Shown here: one piece after another, positions 1 to 5,938 of the stretch
How the letters are laid out: every line of letters starts with the position of its first letter
Numbering within the stretch: the stretch's first letter is position 1
NCBI GenBank assembly: GCA_002773475.1
Contig: PFBB01000002.1
Span: 980-6,960, forward strand
Reading direction: 5' to 3'
DNA: 5,981 nucleotides
DNA from: Candidatus Harrisonbacteria bacterium CG10_big_fil_rev_8_21_14_0_10_44_23
Lineage (GTDB): Bacteria; Patescibacteriota; Minisyncoccia; UBA6257; 1-14-0-10-44-23
Made by a program: the position numbers and the translations under genes
The notes under the pieces: model-generated
What the model was told of the DNA's origin: nothing
Databases searched by the model: none
The model's input: the letters and a program-made list of their open reading frames with translations, nothing else

Positions 1-171
1 AACCTTACGAGGGCAGATCTTTATAGGGAAGCGGGCTTTATGGCTGCTGCGGCAGAAATGTTGTCAGATACGTTACAATATGCAGAGCAATTAGCAGACA
101 AAGAGTTGATTGCTTTGGTAAAATCTGAGGTGGATAAGTTTAGGCAAAATGAGAAAGATGGAGAAATATAA
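1..171 (+). CDS. C-terminal 56 residues of an unidentified protein (5' end outside window)
   Basis: Frame 1 is open from the left edge to a TAA at 169-171. The visible tail begins NLTRADLYREAGF and ends RQNEKDGEI. It is rich in Ala, Glu and Leu and should be almost wholly alpha-helical, with a charged hydrophilic end; no membrane segment is visible. The spacing of Tyr, Ala-Gly, Ala and Leu around residues 5-25 (LYREAGFMAAAAEML) resembles one tetratricopeptide-type helical hairpin, but a single unit is too little to assign a family. The stop lies inside leuS: the overlap is 23 bases with the first leuS ATG and 14 bases with the second. The two genes are therefore probably co-transcribed and translationally coupled. 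I do not recognise the protein. Confidence 0.75.
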   Translation, partial: NLTRADLYREAGFMAAAAEMLSDTLQYAEQLADKELIALVKSEVDKFRQNEKDGEI

Positions 172-2587
172 TCCTAAAGAAATAGAGGCCAAGTGGCAGA
201 GAAAGTGGGAGCAGGAGAAGACCTACGAAGCCAAGAACAAAGGTAAAAAGTGGTACTCCTTATTTGAGTTTCCCTATCCTTCTGGGGCGGGACTGCACAC
301 TGGGCATATCCGTTCGAACACTGCGATGGATATTATCTCGCGCAAGAGGCGGATGGAGGGGTACGAGGTCCTGTACCCTATCGGCTGGGATGCTTTTGGT
401 CTGCCAACGGAAAACTATGCGATTAAGACGGGGATCTCGCCCCAGCAAGCTACCGAAGAGAATTTAAAGACCTTTAAAAGACAACTAAAGTCTTTAGGGT
501 TTTCTTTTGATTGGTCTAGGGAGGTGAACACTACAGACCCCGCGTATTATAAATGGACACAGTGGATTTTTTTAAAGTTTTTTGAACATGGTTTGGCGTA
601 CAAACATAAAACTCAGATTAATTGGTGCCCAAGCTGCAAGATCGGTTTAGCAAACGAAGAGGTGGTGGCGGGAAAGTGTGAGCGCTGCGGCGCGGAGGTG
701 GTGAAGAAAGAAAAGGAGCAGTGGATGCTGAAGATAACCGCCTACGCGGATAAGCTATTAGCTGGTCTGGATGAGCTAGATTTTCTGCCGGAGATTAAGT
801 TGCAGCAGAAGAATTGGATTGGAAGAAGCGAGGGGGCGGAGATTGATTTTCCGGTTAAAGACAGGGAGGAGAAAATCAAAGTTTTTACCACTCGCCCCGA
901 TACTTTATTTGGTGCGACCTATATGGTTCTGGCGCCAGAGCATCCTTTGTTGATGAATCATGAATTAGGAATCGGGAATTATGATGAAGTCCAAGAGTAT
1001 ATTAAAAATGCAAGGGGAAAAACTGAAATTGAAAGAACTTCTGACGGGAGGGAGAAGACGGGGGTAGAGCTAAAAGGAGTAAAAGCGATCAATCCAGTTA
1101 ACCTAGAGGAGATCCCGATCTTTATCGCTGACTACGTCTTAACCGGTTATGGGACTGGTGCTATTATGGCGGTGCCGGCGCACGATGAGCGGGATTTTGA
1201 GTTTGCGAAAAAATTTGGACTTGAGATTCGCGAAGTTATCTCCGGCGGAAAAGAGGGAGAGTGTTTCTCTGGCGAGGGGGAGTTGGTTAGCTCCGGAGAA
1301 TTTACTGGAATGGGCTCAAGAGATGCAGGGGAGAAGATAACAAAGAGCTTTGGTCAGGAAAAGGTGCAATACAAACTGCGAGACTGGGTTTTCTCAAGGC
1401 AGAGATATTGGGGAGAACCTATTCCGCTTGTGTTCTGCGAACGCTGCGCGGAAAGAATCAAGAATCAAGAATCGAGAATTAAGAATGAGGGCGAAAAACA
1501 GAATCCTGGTTGGATTGCGGTTCCGGATGACGAACTTCCGGTTGAGCTACCTAAGGTGGAGAACTATCAACCCAGGGACGATGGAGAAAGTCCTTTAGCT
1601 TCCATCGAAGAGTGGGTTAATGTTAGCTGTCCAAAATGCAAAGCTCCGGCGAAAAGAGAAACAGATACAATGCCAAACTGGGCGGGAAGCTCGTGGTATT
1701 TCTTGAGGTATATTGATCCGAAAAATGATGAGGAGTTGGCAAGCAAAAAGTTGATGAAGCACTGGCTGCCGGTGGATTGGTATAACGGGGGGGTGGAGCA
1801 CGTTACCCTACATCTTTTGTATTCTCGATTCTGGAATCAATTTCTATATGATATAAAAGTAGTTCCGGTTTCTGAGCCGTACAAGAAGAGAACAAAACAC
1901 GGAATGATTTTAGCCGAGGGCGGAGTGAAGATGAGCAAATCAAAAGGCAATGTGGTAAACCCCGATCCAATTGTGGAGGAGTTTGGCGCGGATTCCTTAC
2001 GACTTTATGAAATGTTTATGGGTCCCTTTGATCAAGCACTCGTTTGGGACAGGCGAGGGATTTTCGGTACCGCCAGATTTTTGGAAAGAGCTTGGAGAGC
2101 GGGGAGTGAGTATGTAAAAGAAGATGAATCAAAAGAGCTCACCGGAACCTTGCATAAGTTGATCAAAAAAGTTGGGGAGGACATTGAGGGAATGAATTTT
2201 AACACGGCGATTTCCTCGATGATGGTTTATATGAATCAGTGCCTTGAGGAAAAGGGCGTTGCTAAAAGCAGTTGGATGAAATTTTTACAGCTCTTACACC
2301 CATTTGCTCCGCACATTGCTAGCGAGCTTTATGAAATGGTTGGTGGAAAAGATATCGATTTTCAACCTTGGCCAGAGTACGACAAAAAACTTCTCGTAGA
2401 GGAGAGTTTTGAATTGGTGGTCCAGATTAATGGAAAAACGAGAGGAACTATTTCGGCCGAAAGGGGATTGGACCAAAAAGCCGCACAGGAGTTGGTGAGA
2501 GAAAACGATATAGGAAAGAAGTGGATAGTCGGAGAGGTTAAAAAGGTTATCTTCGTCGAAAATCGGCTAATAAATTTTATTGTCTAA
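149..2587 (+). CDS. leuS: Leucyl-tRNA synthetase (class Ia, editing-competent)
   Basis: Cytoplasmic enzyme that charges tRNA-Leu with leucine using ATP and hydrolyses mischarged tRNA. Its 812 residues fit the bacterial family (about 800-880). Visible landmarks: N-terminal YNPKEIEAKWQ; HIGH-type signature HTGH at 50-53; first zinc-type knuckle CPSC/CERC at 160-163 and 177-180; CP1 editing domain with the threonine-rich TTRPDT at 247-252 and GTGAIMAVPAHDERD at 335-349, which carries the conserved Asp; a second Cys pair set, CERC 430-433 and CPKC 494-497; NWAGSSWYFLRY near 510-521; KMSKS at 594-598; and a C-terminal tRNA-binding domain with VVQINGKTRG. The E. coli-type leucine-specific insertion before KMSKS is absent. 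Residues 436-447 come from a heptanucleotide repeat. ATG 149 has a weak upstream TAGG; ATG 158 (MEKYNPKE) has GAG a few bases upstream and gives a start closer to other family members, so the start could be either. The gene overlaps the upstream stop. Confidence 0.98.
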   Translation: MRKMEKYNPKEIEAKWQRKWEQEKTYEAKNKGKKWYSLFEFPYPSGAGLHTGHIRSNTAMDIISRKRRMEGYEVLYPIGWDAFGLPTENYAIKTGISPQQATEENLKTFKRQLKSLGFSFDWSREVNTTDPAYYKWTQWIFLKFFEHGLAYKHKTQINWCPSCKIGLANEEVVAGKCERCGAEVVKKEKEQWMLKITAYADKLLAGLDELDFLPEIKLQQKNWIGRSEGAEIDFPVKDREEKIKVFTTRPDTLFGATYMVLAPEHPLLMNHELGIGNYDEVQEYIKNARGKTEIERTSDGREKTGVELKGVKAINPVNLEEIPIFIADYVLTGYGTGAIMAVPAHDERDFEFAKKFGLEIREVISGGKEGECFSGEGELVSSGEFTGMGSRDAGEKITKSFGQEKVQYKLRDWVFSRQRYWGEPIPLVFCERCAERIKNQESRIKNEGEKQNPGWIAVPDDELPVELPKVENYQPRDDGESPLASIEEWVNVSCPKCKAPAKRETDTMPNWAGSSWYFLRYIDPKNDEELASKKLMKHWLPVDWYNGGVEHVTLHLLYSRFWNQFLYDIKVVPVSEPYKKRTKHGMILAEGGVKMSKSKGNVVNPDPIVEEFGADSLRLYEMFMGPFDQALVWDRRGIFGTARFLERAWRAGSEYVKEDESKELTGTLHKLIKKVGEDIEGMNFNTAISSMMVYMNQCLEEKGVAKSSWMKFLQLLHPFAPHIASELYEMVGGKDIDFQPWPEYDKKLLVEESFELVVQINGKTRGTISAERGLDQKAAQELVRENDIGKKWIVGEVKKVIFVENRLINFIV
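1454..1488 (+). repeat. Five tandem heptanucleotides inside leuS
   Basis: Five consecutive 7-base units of consensus AGAATNN fill this 35-base stretch. They are read in frame as RIKNQESRIKNE, between the CERC and CPKC pairs of LeuRS. On the other strand the unit is NNATTCT, the same core that builds the long hairpins of the 23S elements further right. The stretch is hydrophilic and lies in a segment that is very short or absent in E. coli LeuRS, so it is probably a tolerated surface loop. Confidence 0.85.
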
Positions 2588-2621
2588 AAAAAGTAGCCTA
2601 ACGAGAGTCTGCTCGTTGGGC
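2588..2621 (-). terminator. Back-up terminator for leftward transcription, between leuS and the small RNA
   Basis: A 10-bp stem (2596-2605 with 2612-2621, one T-G wobble on the + strand, loop AGTCTG) is followed, read leftward, by TAC and then seven Ts. On the - strand one pair becomes C-A. This would stop leftward transcription just before it runs antisense into leuS. On the + strand the stem has no T tract after it. Confidence 0.5.
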
Positions 2622-2663
2622 CGGGGGAAGCGCACATAGCACACCCGCGGGTTTTATTATATT
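2621..2663 (+). terminator. Probable intrinsic terminator of leuS
   Basis: GC-rich arms CCGGGGG (2621-2627) and CCCGCGG (2644-2650) pair with one internal G-G mismatch around a 16-base loop. They are followed by TTTTATTATATT at 2652-2663. Together with the 2596-2621 hairpin this ends the leuS transcription unit about 40-75 bases after the stop codon. Confidence 0.6.
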
Positions 2664-2678
2664 GAATGAATATTGGTC

Positions 2679-2730
2679 AAAAAGAAAAGGACCCAGCTAC
2701 CGCTCACCTCACGGCTAGCGACTAGGTCCT
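2679..2730 (-). terminator. Intrinsic terminator of the leftward small RNA
   Basis: Nine base pairs (2688-2696 with 2722-2730) enclose an inner hairpin (2701-2720) capped, in the RNA, by a GTGA tetraloop, a GNRA type. Read leftward, the base of the stem runs into TTTTCTTTTT (the last paired T, then 2687-2679). The T tract is on the - strand side only, so this terminator is directional. Confidence 0.8.
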
Positions 2731-2789
2731 GCGTCCTCCCTCCTGGGAGGCGAAGAGCGAGCGGCGGGGGGGCGCCACTCAAGCTCTTA
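2680..2789 (-). ncRNA. Predicted small structured RNA, about 110 nt, family not recognised
   Basis: The stretch lies between a near-consensus promoter and a directional intrinsic terminator on the - strand and contains no credible ORF. Three hairpins are visible in RNA order. The first is a 12-bp stem with a two-base bulge (2786-2773 with 2766-2755) and a loop of six Cs. The second is CCTCCC-AGGA-GGGAGG (2750-2735). The third is the terminator stem with a GTGA loop. I looked for signatures of SRP RNA, tmRNA, RNase P RNA, 6S and 5S rRNA and found none. The C6 loop and the CCTCCC arm are complementary to purine-rich Shine-Dalgarno sequences, so a translational regulator is conceivable, but that is inference. 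It stands alone, convergent with leuS and divergent from the 23S unit. Confidence 0.65.
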
Positions 2790-2795
2790 TTTAGG

Positions 2796-2824
2796 ACTAT
2801 AGCATATCATTTGGCTTTTGTCAA
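2796..2824 (-). promoter_or_regulatory. Strong sigma70-type promoter reading leftward
   Basis: On the - strand, TTGACA (2824-2819) is a perfect -35. After a 17-base spacer comes TATAGT (2801-2796), one mismatch from the -10 consensus. The start would be near 2789. The only sensible product is the small RNA ending at about 2680. Confidence 0.8.
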
Positions 2825-2862
2825 GGGGTTAAAAAGTGACTGCCGATGAATCCTTGCTCTTT

Positions 2863-2892
2863 GTGTCTATCTCACGATCGTATTGTAGACAC
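2863..2892. promoter_or_regulatory. 30-base dyad, possible operator
   Basis: Outer arms GTGTCTA (2863-2869) and TAGACAC (2886-2892) are perfect inverted repeats. They are placed exactly symmetrically around a central palindrome ACGATCGT (2874-2881). The 4-base segments between them do not match. It lies between the leftward and rightward promoters, about 40 bases upstream of the first and 78 of the second, which suits a shared regulator. No regulator gene is in the window. Confidence 0.35.
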
Positions 2893-2911
2893 TTTCCACT
2901 CCTGTCCTGCT

Positions 2912-2939
2912 CCATACTCCATACCCTATACTTAATACC
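2912..2939 (+). repeat. Four tandem heptanucleotides, core ATAC
   Basis: Four consecutive 7-base units, CCATACT, CCATACC, CTATACT and TAATACC, share NNATACN. The phase is the same length as the AGAATNN/NNATTCT heptads elsewhere in the window but the core differs. The surrounding 2825-2969 contains this, the dyad and pyrimidine-rich sequence, and no gene that I can support. Confidence 0.6.
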
Positions 2940-2969
2940 TTTCCTCGCCTCTACGGCAATCTTACGGGG

Positions 2970-2997
2970 TTGACATTTTTTGCGTATTTGCTAGACT
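2970..2997 (+). promoter_or_regulatory. Sigma70-type promoter reading toward the 23S gene
   Basis: TTGACA (2970-2975) is followed after 16 bases by TAGACT (2992-2997), two mismatches from the -10 consensus. It is the best rightward promoter between leuS and the 23S gene. It should drive either a short terminated RNA ending near 3130, the 23S rRNA by read-through, or both. Confidence 0.6.
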
Positions 2998-3003
2998 CTG
3001 TTC

Positions 3004-3129
3004 CATTAGTCGGTAAACAGATCGGATGCAAAAAATTCAACAAGTTTTACACATTTCGGCGCGACGCCACAAGGGCAAATCTTAAAGGTTTGTCTTATAG
3101 TGTTGAGTCCCGCCGGAGCGGGATTTTTT
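3004..3129 (+). ncRNA. Short terminated transcript or long 23S leader
   Basis: This stretch runs from the expected start of the 2970 promoter to an intrinsic terminator, about 125 nt. It has a small hairpin GGCG-CGA-CGCC (3058-3068), an 8-bp stem with a TTAAA loop (3074-3081 with 3087-3094, two wobbles), and the terminator stem. No start codon with a ribosome binding site or convincing ORF is seen. It matches no RNA family I know. Because no better promoter lies between it and the 23S gene, it may instead be an attenuated leader of that gene. Confidence 0.45.
3108..3129 (+). terminator. Intrinsic terminator upstream of the 23S gene
   Basis: TCCCGC (3108-3113) and GCGGGA (3118-3123) form a perfect 6-bp stem with loop CGGA, followed directly by six Ts (3124-3129). 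It is compact, GC-rich and directional. Its place before the boxA-like element is odd if both belong to one transcript. Confidence 0.85.
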
Positions 3130-3149
3130 ATTTCCATCTCTACCTACTA

Positions 3150-3166
3150 CGTTCTTTGACAATTGA
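3150..3166 (+). promoter_or_regulatory. boxA-like rRNA antitermination element
   Basis: CGTTCTTTGACAATTGA closely resembles the boxA of rRNA leaders and spacers (E. coli GCTCTTTAACAATTT; Bacillus TGTTCTTTGAAAACT), where the NusB/NusE complex is recruited. It lies about 120 bases before the mature 23S end, where such elements occur in 16S-23S spacers. The TTGACA within it has no acceptable -10 at normal spacing, so I do not call it a promoter. Confidence 0.65.
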
Positions 3167-3177
3167 ATATCCACTGT

Positions 3178-3295
3178 TGCTCACTAACCTATCGAGGGTT
3201 AAGTGAGTAATAAAAGAATCGAAAATTTAATCATTCAGTTCTTGAATGATTAGTCTAAAAAAAAGCGGTTAGGAAGGTCTGGCATGTGTCAGACC
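3178..3295 (+). other. Three leader hairpins in front of the 23S rRNA
   Basis: Hairpin one pairs 3178-3189 with 3197-3209 around one bulged A. Hairpin two is a perfect 10-bp stem (3228-3237 with 3243-3252, loop GTTCT). Hairpin three pairs GGTCTGGC (3276-3283) with GTCAGACC (3288-3295) over loop ATGT. The third overlaps the expected mature 5' end. These are likely processing or folding structures of the precursor. The A-rich run after hairpin two rules out a rightward terminator. Confidence 0.5.
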
Positions 3296-3459
3296 GTTTA
3301 AGTGCGTATGGTGGATGCCTTGGCATAATGTGACGATGAAGGACGCGGCGTGGCTGCGATAAGCTTCGGTGAGCTGCTCAGCAAGCTTTGACCCGGAGAT
3401 TTCCGAATGGGGAAACCCAATCAGGCAAACCCTGATTACCTTGGCCCGTAAGTGGCCCA

Positions 3460-3727
3460 GTCCACTTTTCCACATATGACACGAATTTGGTGGAGTAATT
3501 TTTTTCTGAATTTGCGACGTGAGAAGCGCAGTGTACCTCTTGTGGTGCTCGAGCGACGAGCAACAATAAAAGCAGAAAAAATTACCCATCTACGAAAGCG
3601 CTAAAATTCCTGATTTCTTTGTCGTATTTTTGGAGCCTATGCTTTTGCATATTGTCTCCCTCGATACTTCTCGAAATCAAAAATTTTAGCTGTTTCCAAA
3701 TTTCGCGTTATATGTGGAATAGTGGAC
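3460..3727 (+). other. Large structured insertion in 23S helix H10
   Basis: E. coli H10 is a hairpin of under 30 nt; here the same place holds 268 nt folding as a three-way junction. The basal helix pairs 3460-3490 with 3696-3727, about 30 bp with a U-U mismatch, an A-C mismatch and one bulge. Branch one pairs 3495-3508 with 3573-3585 and contains a GCTCG/CGAGC hairpin (3547-3561). Branch two pairs 3600-3608 with 3682-3690 and 3612-3617 with 3673-3678, and ends in TATGC-TTTT-GCATA (3638-3651). There is no ORF or self-splicing intron core. It is an intervening sequence or a permanent expansion segment. The host-helix identification comes from flanking conserved sequence. Confidence 0.8.
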
Positions 3728-3889
3728 GTAAGGAGTGTACCCGCTGAAGTGAAACATCTCAGTAAGCGGAGGAAAAGAAAAAAAGTCCGTTTTAAACGGA
3801 AGAATTCCCTGATTAGCGGCGAGCGAAACGGGAATAGCCCAAACCCTAAATTTATTTAGGGGGTTGTAAGGTAGAAACACTTTCTACTA

Positions 3890-3914
3890 ATCGCTAAGCT
3901 TTTTGCTTAGCGAT
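3890..3914 (+). other. Small extra hairpin in the 23S domain I region
   Basis: A perfect 10-bp stem (ATCGCTAAGC with GCTTAGCGAT) closes a TTTTT loop. It follows a stem formed by GTAGAAA and TTTCTAC. The segment is longer than its E. coli or Bacillus counterpart by roughly one hairpin, so this is a small helix insertion. It is unrelated in sequence to the repeated elements. Confidence 0.65.
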
Positions 3915-3969
3915 AAGTGGAATAAAGAGTTAAAAATTCTTTAGTTAGTCGAAGCTTCTGGAAAGGAGC

Positions 3970-4000
<31 letters not shown>

Positions 4001-4096
4001 ACTAAAGCACTCTTCGTTTTTATTCTTGAGTACCTCGAGGCAAAAGAACCTTGAGGGAATCTGCCAGTACTATCTGGTAAGGCTAAATACATATTA

Positions 4097-4137
<41 letters not shown>

Positions 4138-4204
4138 TATCCCGGTGAGGGAGATGAAATAGTATCTGAAACCATACGCTTACAAGGAGACGGAGCCTTA
4201 ATCA

Positions 4205-4337
4205 GTGCATCTCACTTTCGTGAGCTGCAGAAGCTTGAATACGAATTATGAATTATGTGGCGAAGAATTTTAAAGTTTTCTTCCATGATTCTTGATTCAA
4301 CATTCATAATTCTGTACGTCGCGAGAGCGAGGTGCAT
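4205..4337 (+). repeat. 23S intervening-sequence element, copy 1 (helix H25)
   Basis: This 133-nt element extends the tip of the helix equivalent to E. coli H25 (near position 545). The outer stem pairs 4202-4210 with 4332-4340. Inside are CTCAC-TTTC-GTGAG (4211-4224), a long AT-rich hairpin about 4225-4318, and TCGC-GAGA-GCGA (4319-4330). The 5' boundary block and 3' boundary block are nearly identical to copies 2 and 3, while the central hairpin has diverged and is 6 nt longer. It carries NNATTCW heptads at 4286-4313. H25 is a known site of RNase III-excised intervening sequences in Salmonella and others; excision here is not shown. Confidence 0.85.
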
Positions 4338-4967
4338 TGGCGGGTGACGTCGTGCCTATTGAAGAATGATCCAACGAGTTTAGATAATTGGCAGGCTAAG
4401 CGACGATGTTGCGGAGCCGCAGGGAAACCGAGTGTTAATAGCGCGAAAATTTATGTCGTTTATCTAAGACCCGAAGCAAGGTGAGCTTGCCCTGAGCAGG
4501 GTGAAGCGGAGGTAAGACTCCGTGGAGGCCCGAACCGGTTGATCGTGTAACGTCTTCGGATGACTTAGGGTAAGGAGTGAAAAGCTAATCGAACCTTGTA
4601 ATAGCTGGTTCTCTCCGAAACAGTTTTAGGACTGGCGGAAATGAATAAATGTAATGGGGGTAGAGCTACTGGTTGAGAGTCACAGGGCGAAAGCTCGGGC
4701 TTTCAGTCAAACTCCGAATACCATTACATCTGCGTTTCTAGTTAGAAAGTGGGGGATAAGCTCCATTTTCGCAAGGGAAACAGCCCAGATCGTAAGCTAA
4801 GGTCCCAAAATCTATGTTAAGTGGTAAAGGCAGTTGTTTGCCATAGACAGGTAGTAGGTTGGCTTAGAGGCAGCCATCCTTTAAAGAGTGCGTAACAGCT
4901 CACTACTCGATGGCCGACAGCGCCGAAAATTCAACGGGGCTAAACATAGTACCGAAGCTACGGATTC

Positions 4968-5094
4968 GAGCATCTCACTTTCGTGAGCTGCAGAAGCTGG
5001 AATTAGGAAGCATGAATTATGGAGGGGAGCAGTTCCCATTCTTAATTCATAATTCTATATTCTTAATTCTGCACGTCGCGAGAGCGAGATGCTT
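4968..5094 (+). repeat. 23S intervening-sequence element, copy 2 (helix H45)
   Basis: This 127-nt element extends the helix equivalent to E. coli H45 (near position 1175). Outer stem 4968-4973 with 5089-5094; hairpin CTCAC-TTTC-GTGAG at 4974-4987; long hairpin closed by GCAGAA (4990-4995) and TTCTGC (5067-5072); GAGA-capped hairpin at 5076-5087. Five ATTCTNN-type heptads lie at 5038-5072. It differs from copy 3 at four positions only. H45 is also a classic intervening-sequence site (Salmonella, Leptospira, Campylobacter). Confidence 0.88.
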
Positions 5095-5637
5095 GAGTGG
5101 TAGGAGAGCATTCCAAGTGCAATGAAGGCGGATCCGCGAGGACTGCTGGAGTGCTTGGAAGAGAGAATGTTGGAATGAGTAACCGCAATGTAGGTGAGAA
5201 ACCTACACCCCGTAAACCTAAGGTTTCCGTGGCAATGGCAATCATCCACGGGTGAGGCGATCCTAAGGCAATGGCGAACGCCGTAGTCGATGGGAAGCAG
5301 GTTAATATTCCTGCCCGGCCAAAGGTGTGCGATGAGGTGACGGAGGAAAAAAGGGTGAGCGCCTTAATGGTTTGGCGTCGCTCTCATTAAGATTAGACAT
5401 CCAGGAAAATCCGGGTGTCTGCCTTTGATGGCAATAGTCGCATTTGAGCGTAAGGTCGGGTTTACCGACTAATTCATCTGAAGAGCCTTCCTAGAAAAAC
5501 CTCTAAGCATTACACTTTTGGTCATCGTACCGCAATCCAACACAGGTAGGTGAGGCGAGTAGCCTCAGGGGAACGAGTGAGTCCTCCTTAAGGAACTCGG
5601 CAAAATAGCGGCCGTAACTTTGGGATAAGGCCTGCCC

Positions 5638-5764
5638 GAGCATCTCACTTTCGTGAGCTGCAGAAGCTGGAATTATGAAGCATGAATTATGGAGGGGAGC
5701 AGTTCCCATTCTTAATTCATAATTCTATATTCTTAATTCTGCACGTCGCGAAAGCGAGGTGTTT
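5638..5764 (+). repeat. 23S intervening-sequence element, copy 3 (helix H63)
   Basis: This 127-nt element sits in the helix equivalent to E. coli H63 (near position 1715), between AAGGCCTGCCC and GGGCCGCAG, which continue its outer stem. It is collinear with copy 2 at a fixed offset of 670. Differences are T5676 for G5006, A5752 for G5082, G5759 for A5089 and T5762 for C5092; the last two keep pairing as G-U. The tetraloop is GAAA instead of GAGA, so it stays within the GNRA class. Confidence 0.88.
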
Positions 5765-5919
5765 GGGCCGCAGCTAAAGATTCTCTGGCGACTGTTTACC
5801 AAAAACACAGCTCCCTGCGAACTCTAATGAGGATGTATAGGGGGTGACGCCTGACCGATGCGAGAAGGTCAACGATGCGGGTGATTTATTGCTCAGCGTC
5901 CGAAGCCCTCGTCAATGTC

Positions 5920-5938
5920 AGCGATAACTATAATCGTT
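5920..5938 (+). other. Helix H69 of 23S rRNA with altered stem
   Basis: The loop AACTATA (5926-5932) and a 6-bp stem identify H69, which forms bridge B2a to the small subunit. Compared with E. coli, stem pairs two, three and six from the loop are changed (G-C to A-U, C-G to G-C, G-C to A-U) but all still pair. The uridines that E. coli RluD modifies (1911, 1915, 1917) are present at 5925, 5929 and 5931. Confidence 0.75.

Noticed and set aside
1350..1598. 82-residue open frame and other alternative frames over leuS
   Set aside because: They are overlapped by the full-length, motif-complete leuS frame and show no independent signals.
2680..2789. SRP RNA, tmRNA, RNase P RNA, 6S RNA or 5S rRNA on the - strand
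   Set aside because: The expected conserved segments, such as the GGAAG-type SRP apex, a tag reading frame, or the RNase P P4 sequence, are not there.
3156..3161. TTGACA as -35 of a 23S promoter
   Set aside because: No usable -10 occurs at 15-19 bases; the motif is part of a boxA-like sequence.
2970..3206. 78-residue + strand open frame before the 23S gene
   Set aside because: It begins at the promoter -35 hexamer, runs through an intrinsic terminator and boxA, and has no ribosome binding site or recognisable protein character.
3228..3260. Hairpin at 3228-3252 as a rightward terminator
   Set aside because: It is followed by an A run and not a T tract on the + strand; in the other direction the T content after it is weak.
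4205..5764. CRISPR array from the three dispersed repeats
   Set aside because: The spacing is about 670-760 bases, the repeats are 127 nt and the intervening sequence is conserved rRNA.
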